Below are positions 55,862 to 64,000 of a stretch of 64,000 nt of DNA, one piece after another. The DNA is from Arthrobacter sp. OY3WO11 (GTDB lineage: Bacteria > Actinomycetota > Actinomycetes > Actinomycetales > Micrococcaceae), in the NCBI RefSeq assembly GCF_001641125.1, contig NZ_LWLP01000001.1, positions 2,404,715 to 2,468,714 of the forward strand, written 5' to 3'. The notes under the pieces are model-generated. The model was not told the DNA's origin. It ran no database searches and saw only the letters and a program-made list of their open reading frames with translations. Every line of letters starts with the position of its first letter. Within the stretch, counting starts at the first letter, position 1. The translations under genes were made by a program, and so were the position numbers.

Positions 55862-57504
55862 GTGCAGCGTCCGACGTTTGCCGTGCACCAGGCGTTGTAC
55901 TGCTCCACGTAGCCGTTGTGCTCTTCAAGCGTCCGGGAGAACTTGGTCTCCTTCGTGTCCAGGTTGATGGTCACCCAGTACAGGTAGTCGTTCGTCTTGG
56001 GCTTGGCGGCAGCGTCGATCGCGGTCTTTCCCGGGGAGCCGATGGGTCCTGGCGGCAGCCCGGGATTCGCATACGTGTTGTACGGGTTGGACTTGTCCTG
56101 GCGCTGTTCATCAGTGAAGTTGTAGCTCTTGGTGCCCAGGCCATAGGTCACGGCGGAGTCCACCTGCAGGAAACCTCCGGTCTGGTCGTTGGGCTTGAGC
56201 CGGTTGTAGATGGCACCTGCCACGTCCCCATACTCCGCCTGACCGCCCTCGGCCTGGACAATGCTGGCGACGATCACGGCCTCGTACTGTTTGGCAGGGT
56301 CCGTGATGCCCTGCGACACAAGTTCGTCAGTCGTGATCTTGACCAGGGACTGGAGGATGTCCTTTGCGGGAGTGCCAAGGGGGAAGCGGTGCTCCCCCGG
56401 CGCCAGGTACCCCTCGAGGTTTTTGGCGTTGGCGGGAAGACCAAACTGGCCCGGCTCGTTGCTGAGGGCCTGCAGGTCCTGGAACGCAATTCCGGACCCC
56501 TGCGATATCGCCTGCAGGGACTCCCCAATGCGCAGTCCGGCGCTGAGGGCGAAGTAGATGACCTTGGTTTGGTCCTTGCCCAGGAGGACGTTCACGGCGT
56601 CGGAGTTTTTCATCTCCGACTTGAACGTGTAGTCACCCGGGGAAAGGATGCCGCCGGATGCGTTGAAGCTCTGGAGGAACGTGTCGGCGTTGGCCACCAC
56701 CCCCTCGTTTTCCAGCTTCGAGGCAACCGAACCGGTGCCTTCACCGTTTTCGACGGTGACAACCACTTCGCCCGAACCAGGTCCCGGGAAGTCGCCGGGC
56801 TTGTCGCTGCCAAGCAGCGGCTTGAGGAACTGCGCTCCGACGGCGACGGCCGTGACGAAGACGGCAAGGGTCAGGAAGAGCGCCAGGAGCCGCCGGCGCC
56901 GGCGCACCTTCTTCGAGGGCTTGGCCACGACGGTTGCGGCTGCCGAGGCGGGAAGGAGTTCGTGGTGGTGTGCAGCGTCGTCGTGCCCATCTTCATAGTG
57001 GGTCCCGTCGTCGTGCCCGTCCCCATAGTGCGTCCCGCCGTAGTGCCCATCGTGCTGGTGCACGCCGTCCGCATAGCCGTGCCCGTCGGTGTAGCCGGGT
57101 TCTTCGTAGTGGGGTTCGTTGTTATAGCGCACGCCCGCCGCGTGCTGGTGCCCTGCAAGGGCCGGCTCCCAGGAATCGTGCTGGGCAGGTTCGTGGGAGT
57201 CATCCTGGATGGACGGCGGGGCGGCAGGAGCAGCCGGAATCCTGGGCTCTTCCACCCGGTCCTGCGGTGCCTGTTCTTCACGCAATGCTTCATCCTGACG
57301 CCGGGGGTCTGCTTCTGCGTCCGCGGGGGGTTCCGCGGGCAGTGGTGGAATGTCGTGGCCGGTCTCGTATGCCTGCTCCGGAACGGCATCGTGGCCTCCG
57401 GTGTTGAGGGTCTTTTCCCGTGCGCGGAGTTCCTTGCGGGTCAGCGGCCTTCCTGCCCCCGCGTCCAGAGGGCTGGAAGAGTCGTCAATGTTGGCAGGGC
57501 TCAC
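55858..57504 (-). CDS. mltG: Endolytic transglycosylase MltG with His-rich N-terminal tail
   Basis: MltG cuts nascent peptidoglycan strands at the membrane. One membrane helix lies near residues 206-226 after a KKVRRRRRLL stop. The catalytic YceG domain has IVQAEGGQAEYGDVAGAIYN with the catalytic Glu, LQVDSAVTYGLG and NTYANPGLPPGPIGSPG. The first 200 residues are cytoplasmic, disordered and strongly enriched in His, Asp, Gly and Tyr (residues about 95-190). It is followed by coupled aroE and preceded by ruvX (4-base overlap). Confidence 0.93.
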   Translation of the reverse strand: MSPANIDDSSSPLDAGAGRPLTRKELRAREKTLNTGGHDAVPEQAYETGHDIPPLPAEPPADAEADPRRQDEALREEQAPQDRVEEPRIPAAPAAPPSIQDDSHEPAQHDSWEPALAGHQHAAGVRYNNEPHYEEPGYTDGHGYADGVHQHDGHYGGTHYGDGHDDGTHYEDGHDDAAHHHELLPASAAATVVAKPSKKVRRRRRLLALFLTLAVFVTAVAVGAQFLKPLLGSDKPGDFPGPGSGEVVVTVENGEGTGSVASKLENEGVVANADTFLQSFNASGGILSPGDYTFKSEMKNSDAVNVLLGKDQTKVIYFALSAGLRIGESLQAISQGSGIAFQDLQALSNEPGQFGLPANAKNLEGYLAPGEHRFPLGTPAKDILQSLVKITTDELVSQGITDPAKQYEAVIVASIVQAEGGQAEYGDVAGAIYNRLKPNDQTGGFLQVDSAVTYGLGTKSYNFTDEQRQDKSNPYNTYANPGLPPGPIGSPGKTAIDAAAKPKTNDYLYWVTINLDTKETKFSRTLEEHNGYVEQYNAWCTANVGRCT

Positions 57505-58097
57505 TGGTGCCTTCCATTATCTGAAGATCGGTCCGTATCGCCGGGTGCGGCGGGCACCGTTTCCGGCCCGCTGCCTCCCATGTCCACGGAAGGGGGTGGC
57601 GCCGTCACGCGTGAGCCGACGTCCGCTCCCCTGGCTTTCTGCATGTCGATGGCGTGCTGAAGGATCCCTGCCGCCGCGACCTGATCAACTACTTTACGGT
57701 GGTTCCTGCTGCTCATGCCAGCTTCGTACAGGCTGCGGTGGGCGCTGACACTGCTCAGCCGTTCATCCACCAAGTTCACCGGCACCGCCAGGTCCCGGGC
57801 CGCGAGCTCGCCAACCAGCAGGTGGGCGTAATCCGTGGCCATCATGGCAGAGGCCCGTTCCTCACCCTTCATGGTGCGTGGCAGGCCCACAAACACCTGC
57901 ACGGCGCCAAGTTCCTGGACCAGGTTGGCAATGACCCGGACGTCTGAGTTCTTCCTGGCGTTGCGGTCCAGTGTCTTGTAGGGCGTCGCCAGGATGGAAT
58001 CGCGGTCGCAGATGGCAACCCCCACCCGGACGGTGCCGACGTCCACCCCCAGTTTAATGCCCTGGGGGTAGTCGCCGGCAGCAGCAGGATCTGTCAT
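57501..58097 (-). CDS. ruvX: RuvX/YqgF-type putative Holliday junction resolvase
   Basis: The RNase-H-like domain has GVDVGTVRVGVAICD with the first acidic residue, FVGLPRTMKGEE and LVDERLSSVSA with the later ones. The family acts in pre-16S rRNA processing or Holliday junction cutting. ATG at 58097 (MTDPAAAGDY) gives 198 residues. The C-terminal 35 residues are a polar extension. Confidence 0.92.
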   Translation of the reverse strand: MTDPAAAGDYPQGIKLGVDVGTVRVGVAICDRDSILATPYKTLDRNARKNSDVRVIANLVQELGAVQVFVGLPRTMKGEERASAMMATDYAHLLVGELAARDLAVPVNLVDERLSSVSAHRSLYEAGMSSRNHRKVVDQVAAAGILQHAIDMQKARGADVGSRVTAPPPSVDMGGSGPETVPAAPGDTDRSSDNGRHQ

Positions 58098-58104
58098 CGG
58101 AGGA

Positions 58105-60783
58105 TTAGCGCCGCGAAATGGCGTCGACGACGGCTGTGAGGGCCGGGCCAACCTGGCCGGCGTCCGTGCCGCCGCCCTGGGCGACGTCGTCCTTGCCTCC
58201 GCCGCCTCCGCCAAGGACCTTTGCGGCAAGGCGCACCAGGGCTCCTGCCTTCACCCCGGCTTCCCGGGCGGCCTCATTGGTGGCCACCAGGATGACGGGG
58301 CGGTCGTTGGCGACGCCGGCTACTGCCACAGTTGCCGCTGCGGAGCCGAGGCGGTTCCGGAGGTCCAGGGCCAGGCCGCGCAGATCGTCAGCGCCGCTGA
58401 CCTGGCCTGCATCGTGGGCGATGACACTGACACCGGAGGCATCCTTGGCACTGCTGACCAGCTGGGCAGCAGCGGCTGCCAGCTGCTCCTTGCGGAGGCG
58501 GTCCAGTTCCTTCTCTGTCGCCTTCAGCTTTGCAAGCGTGGCGGCGATCCGGTCGGCCAGCTGTCCTGACGGGACTTTGAGCATGTCCGTCAGTTCGGTC
58601 ACGAGGGCGCGTTCGGCCGCCAGGTGGCGGAATGCGTCCATGCCCACGAAGGCCTCCACACGCCGGTTACCCGACCCAACGGACTGCTCGCCCAAGAGTG
58701 AAAGGCTCCCGATCAAGGAGGTGTTCGACACGTGCGTGCCGCCGCAGAGCTCGCGGGACCACGCGCCGTCGATCTCCACTACGCGGACTTCGCTGCCGTA
58801 GTTCTCGCCGAACAGGGCCATGGCGCCGAGGGCCTTGGCTTCGGCCAGGCCCATCACCTTGGTTTCCACCCGGAAGTTGTTCCGGATGGCCAGGTTGGAC
58901 ACTTCCTCAATTTCGGAGCGCGTGGCCGTGCTCAGGCCTTCGCCCCAGGCGAAGTCAAATCGCAGGTAGCCGGCCTTGTTGAAGGAACCGCGCTGGGTGG
59001 CCTCGGGGCCAAGAATCTGGTGGAGCGCGGCGTGCACGATGTGCGTGCCGGTGTGGGCCTGTTCAGCGGCGTGCCGGCGTTCACGGTCGACGGCGGCGCG
59101 GACCAGGGAGTCAGCCCCGATTTCGCCTTCGCGGACAATCGCCTTGTGGACGCTTAGGCCTTTCAGCGGGCGCTGGACGTCGAGCACCTCAACAACGAAC
59201 CCGTCGCCGGTGATCAGGCCGGTATCGGCGGCCTGGCCGCCTGCCTCGGCGTAGAAGGGCGTTTCGGAGAGCACCAGTTCGATTTCATCGCCGTTGGATG
59301 CCTGCTGGACCGCACGTCCGCCGGTGAGGATGCCGCGGACGCGGGACTCGCCGTCGAGCTCGGTGTACCCGGTGAAGACCGTCTCACCCTGGGCCAGGAT
59401 GTCCTGGAAGGCACTGAGGTCCGCGTGGCCGCCCTTCTTGCCCTTGGCATCGGCCTGGGCGCGCTGGCGCTGTTCCTGCATGAGGCTGCGGAAGGCAGCC
59501 TCATCCACATTGAGCCCGGCTTCCTCGGCCATTTCCAAGGTCAGGTCGATGGGGAAACCGTAGGTGTCGTGCAGCGCGAAGGCATCGGCCCCGGACAGCG
59601 GCTTGTTGGCGGCCTTGGATTCCTTGACGGCGTCCTCAAGGCGTGCGGTTCCGGAGGCGATGGTCCGCAGGAAGGCCTTCTCTTCGGCGTACGCAATGCG
59701 GCTGATCCGGGCGAAGTCCGTGTCCACCACAGGGTAGACGCCCTTCATGGCGTCGCGTGAGGCGGGAAGGAGTTCGGGCAGGCAGGCCTGTTCAACACCG
59801 AGGAGGCGCATGGAACGGACGGCACGGCGGATGAGCCGGCGCAGGACATAGCCGCGGCCCTCGTTGGAGGGGGTCACGCCGTCGGAGATCAGCATCAGGG
59901 CTGACCGGATGTGGTCGGCGACCACACGCATCCGGACATCGTCCGTGTGGTGGGGATCCTCATCGGTCTCGGCGGACGTGTATTCCTTGCCGGAAAGTTC
60001 GGCAGCCTTGTCGATGACGGGGCGGACCTGGTCCGTCTCGTACATGTTCTCGACACCCTGGAGGATCATGGCCAGGCGCTCCATGCCCAGGCCGGTGTCG
60101 ATGTTGCGCTTGGGCAGCTCGCCCACGACGTCGAAGTCTTCCTTCGAACGGACATTTTCGATCTGGTACTGCATGAACACAAGGTTCCAGATCTCGATGT
60201 AGCGGGTCTCGTCAGCCAGCGGGCCGCCCTCAACACCGTACTGGGGGCCGCGGTCGTAATAGATCTCGGAGCAGGGACCGGCAGGGCCCGGCTGGCCGGT
60301 GTGCCAGTAGTTGTCCGACTTTCCCATCTTCTGGATGCGCTCGGCAGGAACTCCGGTGTTCTTGAGCCACAGGTCCTTGGCTTCGTCGTCCTCTTCGTAC
60401 ACCGTCACCCACAGCCGCTCGGGAGCCAGCCCGTAGCCGCCGTCGTCCACGCCCGTGGTCAGCAGCTCCCAGGCGAACTTGATGGCGTCTTCCTTGAAGT
60501 AGTCACCGAAGGAAAAGTTGCCGCACATCTGGAAGAACGTTCCGTGGCGGGCAGTCTTGCCGACTTCCTCGATGTCACCGGTACGGATGCACTTCTGCAC
60601 GCTGACGGCGCGCGAGTAGGGTGCTTCCTCCCTGGCGGTCAGGTAGGGAATGAACGGCACCATGCCGGCAACTGTGAACAGCAGCGAGGGGTCGCTGGAG
60701 ACCAGCGATGCGGAGGGAACCGCGGTGTGGCCCTTGCTGACAAAAAAGTCCACCCAGCGCTTTGTGATCTCCTGCGACTTCAT
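58105..60783 (-). CDS. alaS: Alanyl-tRNA synthetase
   Basis: AlaS charges and proofreads tRNA-Ala. The class II catalytic domain starts with KSQEITKRWVDFFVSKGHT. The editing domain shows HTGTHIVHAAL and CGGTHVSNT with the four metal-binding residues, and the C-terminal region with DHA1-like Gly-rich GGGGGGKDD is present. ATG at 60783 (892 residues) is used; upstream in-frame starts up to 60816 are possible. Confidence 0.97.
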   Translation of the reverse strand: MKSQEITKRWVDFFVSKGHTAVPSASLVSSDPSLLFTVAGMVPFIPYLTAREEAPYSRAVSVQKCIRTGDIEEVGKTARHGTFFQMCGNFSFGDYFKEDAIKFAWELLTTGVDDGGYGLAPERLWVTVYEEDDEAKDLWLKNTGVPAERIQKMGKSDNYWHTGQPGPAGPCSEIYYDRGPQYGVEGGPLADETRYIEIWNLVFMQYQIENVRSKEDFDVVGELPKRNIDTGLGMERLAMILQGVENMYETDQVRPVIDKAAELSGKEYTSAETDEDPHHTDDVRMRVVADHIRSALMLISDGVTPSNEGRGYVLRRLIRRAVRSMRLLGVEQACLPELLPASRDAMKGVYPVVDTDFARISRIAYAEEKAFLRTIASGTARLEDAVKESKAANKPLSGADAFALHDTYGFPIDLTLEMAEEAGLNVDEAAFRSLMQEQRQRAQADAKGKKGGHADLSAFQDILAQGETVFTGYTELDGESRVRGILTGGRAVQQASNGDEIELVLSETPFYAEAGGQAADTGLITGDGFVVEVLDVQRPLKGLSVHKAIVREGEIGADSLVRAAVDRERRHAAEQAHTGTHIVHAALHQILGPEATQRGSFNKAGYLRFDFAWGEGLSTATRSEIEEVSNLAIRNNFRVETKVMGLAEAKALGAMALFGENYGSEVRVVEIDGAWSRELCGGTHVSNTSLIGSLSLLGEQSVGSGNRRVEAFVGMDAFRHLAAERALVTELTDMLKVPSGQLADRIAATLAKLKATEKELDRLRKEQLAAAAAQLVSSAKDASGVSVIAHDAGQVSGADDLRGLALDLRNRLGSAAATVAVAGVANDRPVILVATNEAAREAGVKAGALVRLAAKVLGGGGGGKDDVAQGGGTDAGQVGPALTAVVDAISRR

Positions 60784-60867
60784 GAGCTGTGTACTTACCC
60801 TTCTTGCTCCGCGCACTGTAAGTCGCGGAGGTTCTTTCGCTTGGCGGTCCCGTTGTGAACGGTGCCC

Positions 60868-60921
60868 GCCGGTGTGGTTCTAACGTGTGGTGCCGGTGTG
60901 GTTCTGACGTATGGTGCCGGT
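60868..60921. repeat. Tandem 24-bp repeat upstream of alaS
   Basis: Two copies of a 24-base unit (60868-60891 and 60892-60915, starting GCCGGTGTGGTTCT) differ at two positions and are followed by six bases of a third. Confidence 0.8.
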
Positions 60922-60932
60922 CAGCAGGGTGG

Positions 60933-61175
60933 TCAGCGGCGGACCAGGTCTGCCGATTCGACGCCGAGGGCAGACCGGAGGTCGGTTTCCCGCTCGCGCA
61001 TTCCTGCACGGACGGCGTCGGCAAAGTCGTAGACACCGTCGGCAAGGCGGTTCACGGAACGGTTGAGGCCCTCCGGGCCCAACGTCGACTGCATACTGGC
61101 CTGCACTTCGGTCACCTTGCGGAAAGCGATCACTCCGATCGCCACGCCGATTCCCATCCAGATAAATCGTTTCAT
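60933..61175 (-). CDS. DUF6167-like membrane-anchored protein
   Basis: The 80-residue product starts MKRFIWMGIGVAIGVIAFRK, a single membrane helix, followed by an amphipathic helix ADGVYDFADAVRAGMRERE. This small protein regularly lies between the DUF948 gene and alaS in actinobacteria. Function unknown. Confidence 0.8.
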   Translation of the reverse strand: MKRFIWMGIGVAIGVIAFRKVTEVQASMQSTLGPEGLNRSVNRLADGVYDFADAVRAGMRERETDLRSALGVESADLVRR

Positions 61176-61191
61176 TCTCTTCTCCCGGAAT

Positions 61192-61566
61192 CTAGCGGCT
61201 GCGGCGGCCGGCGGCGGGTTTCTTGCGCCCGGCCAGCGCGGTACGGACACCGTAGCTGAAAGCTGCCACCTTGATCAGCGGCGACCCTACGGTGGCGGCC
61301 ACAAGGGAGGACAGGGCGGAAAGGTTTGCGGACGCGTCCGAAACGTTGGACGAGATGCCGTCCACTTTCTTCAACTGCTGGTTGGTGGTGGAGACGGTGG
61401 CGGTGACTTCGTCCATGAGCGGCGTGGCGCCGTCGCTCAGGGACCGTATGGAGGTGCGAACCTCGTCCAGGACGCGGCCCAGCTTAAGGATGGGCACCGC
61501 GAGCAGCAGCACCAGGACTGCAAACACCCCGGCAGCGATCAGGCCGGCAATATCGCCACCAGACAT
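61192..61566 (-). CDS. DUF948 family membrane protein
   Basis: The 124-residue product has one N-terminal membrane helix (about 6-28), a helical domain typical of DUF948 (LDEVRTSIRSLSDGATPLMD, TTNQQLKKVDGISSNVSDAS) and a basic C-terminus. It lies next to the alaS group, as in related bacteria. Function unknown. Confidence 0.85.
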   Translation of the reverse strand: MSGGDIAGLIAAGVFAVLVLLLAVPILKLGRVLDEVRTSIRSLSDGATPLMDEVTATVSTTNQQLKKVDGISSNVSDASANLSALSSLVAATVGSPLIKVAAFSYGVRTALAGRKKPAAGRRSR

Positions 61567-61661
61567 AGACGTTCATCTCCTCGAAATTCTGTGGTTCGGT
61601 TGCATCCCGGCGGGTGCGCCTGAAGCGCATTCCGCAGATGTCCCCCAAGTACCTTACATAC

Positions 61662-61695
61662 AAAGAAGCCCGCGGCGCTTGCCACGGGCTTCTTT
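61662..61695 (-). terminator. Terminator after rpsD
   Basis: AAAGAAGCCCG and CGGGCTTCTTT form an 11-bp stem whose right arm includes the T-run. Confidence 0.85.
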
Positions 61696-61712
61696 GGATA
61701 CGCTGCTGGAAT

Positions 61713-62339
61713 TTAGCGTGCGTAGAATTCGACGACCAGCTGCTCCTCGCAGGTCACGGGGACCTCGGAGCGCTTGGGGCGGCGGACCAGGCGTGCCTGC
61801 AGGGCTTCCAGCTTGACGTCCAGGTATGCCGGGACGGCAGGCAGGACATCGCGGTGGGCGCCGGCTGCTGCAACCTGGAGCGGAACCATGGTCTCGCTGC
61901 GGCTGTGGACGTGGACCAGCTGGCCCTCGCCGACGCGGAACGACGGGCGGTCAACGCGGACGCCGTCAACCATGATGTGGCGGTGCACAACCAGCTGGCG
62001 GGCCTGGGCGATGGTGCGGGCGAAGCCGGCACGCAGGACCAGGGCGTCAAGGCGCATTTCGAGCAGCTCGATGAGGTTCTCACCGGTCAGGCCCTTGGTG
62101 CGGCGGGCTTCTTCGAAGGCACGGGTCATCTGTGCTTCGCGGATGCCGTACTGGGCGCGCAGGCGCTGCTTTTCGCGCAGACGTACGGCGTAGTCGGAGT
62201 CCTGCTTCTTGCGGGCACGGCCATGCTCACCGGGGCCGTACGGGCGGCGCTCCATGTACTTGGCGGCCTTGGGGGTCAGAGCGATGCCGAGGGACCGCGA
62301 GAGGCGGGCCTGACGGCGAGCACGAGTGTTGTTAGCCAC
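61713..62339 (-). CDS. rpsD: 30S ribosomal protein S4 (zinc-free form)
   Basis: S4 binds 16S rRNA first during 30S assembly. The 208-residue product has the S4 RNA-binding domain (RLDALVLRAGFARTIAQARQ, VHRHIMVDGVRVDRPS). It lacks the N-terminal four-Cys zinc motif of the C+ form, having NTRARRQARLSR instead, so it is the C- form. It is a stand-alone gene with its own terminator. If S4 autoregulates as in other bacteria, the 5' UTR would be the target. Confidence 0.96.
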   Translation of the reverse strand: MANNTRARRQARLSRSLGIALTPKAAKYMERRPYGPGEHGRARKKQDSDYAVRLREKQRLRAQYGIREAQMTRAFEEARRTKGLTGENLIELLEMRLDALVLRAGFARTIAQARQLVVHRHIMVDGVRVDRPSFRVGEGQLVHVHSRSETMVPLQVAAAGAHRDVLPAVPAYLDVKLEALQARLVRRPKRSEVPVTCEEQLVVEFYAR

Positions 62340-62509
62340 TTGTGTCCTTCCAATATCTGCGGTGTGTCAGTGTTACTGGCCTCCACGATGGAGAGCATCG
62401 GCCAACCGCTGCCTTTTGCTACTGGGCGCAGGGCATAACCTTCTCAACGTGAATTGGGGAGATTGTGCGTCCGTGCCTTGCCAGACAAACATCTACCTTA
62501 CCACGGCAG

Positions 62510-63928
62510 TCACTTGCCCCGGACAATCCTGCGGAGCCGCTCCAGCCGCGTGGCAATGTCCCGCTCGGCGCCGTTGGCCGTGGGCTGGTAGTAGTCCTTC
62601 CCCACCAGGTCATCCGGCGGGTATTGCTGGGCAGCCACGCCGTGCGGGGCGTCGTGGGCGTATTTGTAGCCGAGGCCGTGCCCCAGCTGCTTGGACCCCG
62701 GGTAGTGGGCGTCCCTCAGGTGCGCCGGAATGCCGTTCCCCATCCCTGCGCGGACATCGGCGATGGCTTTGTTGATCCCCATATAGGCGGCGTTGGACTT
62801 GGGGGCGGTGGCGAGGTGCACCACGGCCTCGGCCAGGATGATCCGGCCCTCGGGCATGCCGATCAGCTGCACCGCCTGCGCCGCGGCCACGGCCGTGTGC
62901 AGGGCTGTGGGATCCGCCATTCCCACGTCTTCGGCTGCTGAGATCACGATCCGCCGGGCGATGAAGCGCGGGTCCTCCCCCGCCTCGAGCATGCGGGCCA
63001 GGTAGTGCAGGGCGGCGTCGACGTCGGAGCCGCGGATGGACTTGATGAAGGCGCTGATGACGTCATAGTGCTGGTCGCCGGCACGGTCGTACCGAACGGC
63101 GGCAACGTCCAGGGCACGCTCGGTGTGTTTAAGTTCGACGGCGACGGGCCCGTCCCCGGCATCGTCGGCATCCCCGAACGCAACGCCGGCGGCTGCCTCC
63201 AATGCCGTCAGGGCACGGCGCGCATCGCCTCCGGAAAGCCGTACAAGGTGGTCGAGTGCTTCCTCACTGAGGCCTACTTTCCCGTTCAGCCCGCGGGGAT
63301 CGGCGACGGCGCGCTGGATCAGTCCTTCAATGTCAGCGTCCGTCAGCGGACGGAGCGTCAGCAGCAGCGAGCGGGACAGCAGCGGTGACACCACGGAAAA
63401 CGACGGATTCTCGGTGGTGGCGGCAACCAGCACCACCCAGCGGTTTTCGACCCCCGGCAGCAGGGCGTCCTGCTGGGCCTTGTTGAAGCGGTGGATCTCG
63501 TCCAGGAACAGGACGGTGGTGGTCTTGTAGAGGTCGCGGGCCGTCAGGGCCTCGTCCATGACGCGCCGCACGTCCTTGACGCCGGCAGTAATGGCGGAGA
63601 GCTCCACGAACTTCCTGCCCCGTCCGCGGGCAATCACGTGGGCGAGGGTCGTTTTGCCGGTTCCCGGGGGGCCCCAGAGGATGAGCGAGGTGGGGCCCGC
63701 AGGGCCTGTTGTGTCTGCACCGGCTCCGGCGGCCAACTGGCGCAGGGGCGAACCCTGTCCCAGGAGGTGCTGCTGGCCCACCACCTCGTCAAGGGTGCGG
63801 GGACGCATCCGGACGGCGAGCGGGCCACGGGGGGAAGCGTTGGCCCCTGGCCCTGCAGTCCGGCCGAGGGCTACGGAGCCGTCGTCGTCATCATCATTGC
63901 CGCGGCCGTGCCCGAAGAGATCTTCCAC
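62510..63928 (-). CDS. rarA: RarA/MgsA AAA+ replication-repair ATPase
   Basis: RarA acts at stalled forks. The AAA+ core has Walker [13 protein letters not shown] (residues about 82-93), Walker [18 protein letters not shown] and sensor motifs TENPSFSV. The C-terminal oligomerisation domain has [20 protein letters not shown]. The start GTG is preceded by TAGCCT six bases away (63940-63935), the spacing of a leaderless transcript. The acidic NDDDDDG insert near residue 11 is unusual. Confidence 0.94.
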   Translation of the reverse strand: MEDLFGHGRGNDDDDDGSVALGRTAGPGANASPRGPLAVRMRPRTLDEVVGQQHLLGQGSPLRQLAAGAGADTTGPAGPTSLILWGPPGTGKTTLAHVIARGRGRKFVELSAITAGVKDVRRVMDEALTARDLYKTTTVLFLDEIHRFNKAQQDALLPGVENRWVVLVAATTENPSFSVVSPLLSRSLLLTLRPLTDADIEGLIQRAVADPRGLNGKVGLSEEALDHLVRLSGGDARRALTALEAAAGVAFGDADDAGDGPVAVELKHTERALDVAAVRYDRAGDQHYDVISAFIKSIRGSDVDAALHYLARMLEAGEDPRFIARRIVISAAEDVGMADPTALHTAVAAAQAVQLIGMPEGRIILAEAVVHLATAPKSNAAYMGINKAIADVRAGMGNGIPAHLRDAHYPGSKQLGHGLGYKYAHDAPHGVAAQQYPPDDLVGKDYYQPTANGAERDIATRLERLRRIVRGK

Positions 63929-64000
63929 ATAGATAGGCTACTTCCAGTTCACTTCCGGATTTCGCCCGGGAGTCCGGCCAGCCAGTAAAGGAACATCCCA

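Overview
The window is from a high-GC actinobacterium of the Micrococcaceae, most like Arthrobacter or Pseudarthrobacter. The support is the actinobacterial gene order alaS-ruvX-mltG-aroE-aroC-aroK-aroB-efp-nusB ... pyrR-pyrB-pyrC-carA-carB-pyrF-mihF-gmk-rpoZ-coaBC-metK-priA, an actinobacterial-type integration host factor, a DUF4193 protein, a cysteine-free ribosomal protein S4, a motor-degenerate PriA and an Lsr2 paralogue. I could not run any search; all identities come from reading motifs.

Positions 1 to about 17,560 are one side of a mobile element whose other end lies left of the window. Its base composition is lower in GC than the rest, genes are small and overlap by 1 to 14 bases, and many are unknown membrane or zinc-ribbon-like proteins. 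Recognisable functions are Lsr2, a Rad52-type single-strand annealing protein with a coiled-coil partner (DUF1351-like), an HNH endonuclease, a KGG-type protein, a replication-relaxation family protein and a VirD4/TraG-type DNA-translocating ATPase. This mix suggests an integrative conjugative or mobilisable element with phage-like recombination genes. No integrase is visible. The right end lies inside comEA: the ComEA reading frame stops being ComEA in its first helix-hairpin-helix, so the element has split a competence gene.

The element is unusually rich in non-coding structure. Two leftward cassettes start from near-identical promoters that each carry a DnaA-box-like TTATNCACA at the same place. 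The 636-base gap at 11,472-12,107 holds a multi-helix RNA candidate closed by a 22-bp stem, plus a second candidate small RNA ending in a terminator. A 5' UTR near 16,600 can hide its own Shine-Dalgarno sequence and has mutually exclusive hairpins. A perfect TGTGA-N6-TCACA site lies near the comEA junction.

Positions 17,560-22,517 carry truncated comEA, a short accessory block (membrane proteins, DUF4193, an ABM-type monooxygenase, a broken nucleotidyltransferase) and a DegV protein. Then come leuS, with a candidate leucine attenuator (leaderless peptide with three Leu codons in a row, then a terminator), and a glycerol operon glpD-glpF-glpK with a divergent SorC/DeoR-type regulator. Rightward genes for an aldo/keto reductase, an alpha/beta hydrolase and a glycosyltransferase follow.

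From 33,676 to the end almost everything is leftward core housekeeping: priA, metK, coaBC, rpoZ, gmk and mihF; the pyrimidine operon with a PyrR-binding loop in its leader; a PrsW-like protease (the one rightward gene); nusB, efp; the shikimate genes aroB, aroK, aroC, aroE; mltG with an odd His-rich tail; ruvX, alaS, two small membrane-anchored proteins, rpsD and rarA. I saw no rRNA, tRNA, CRISPR array or insertion sequence.
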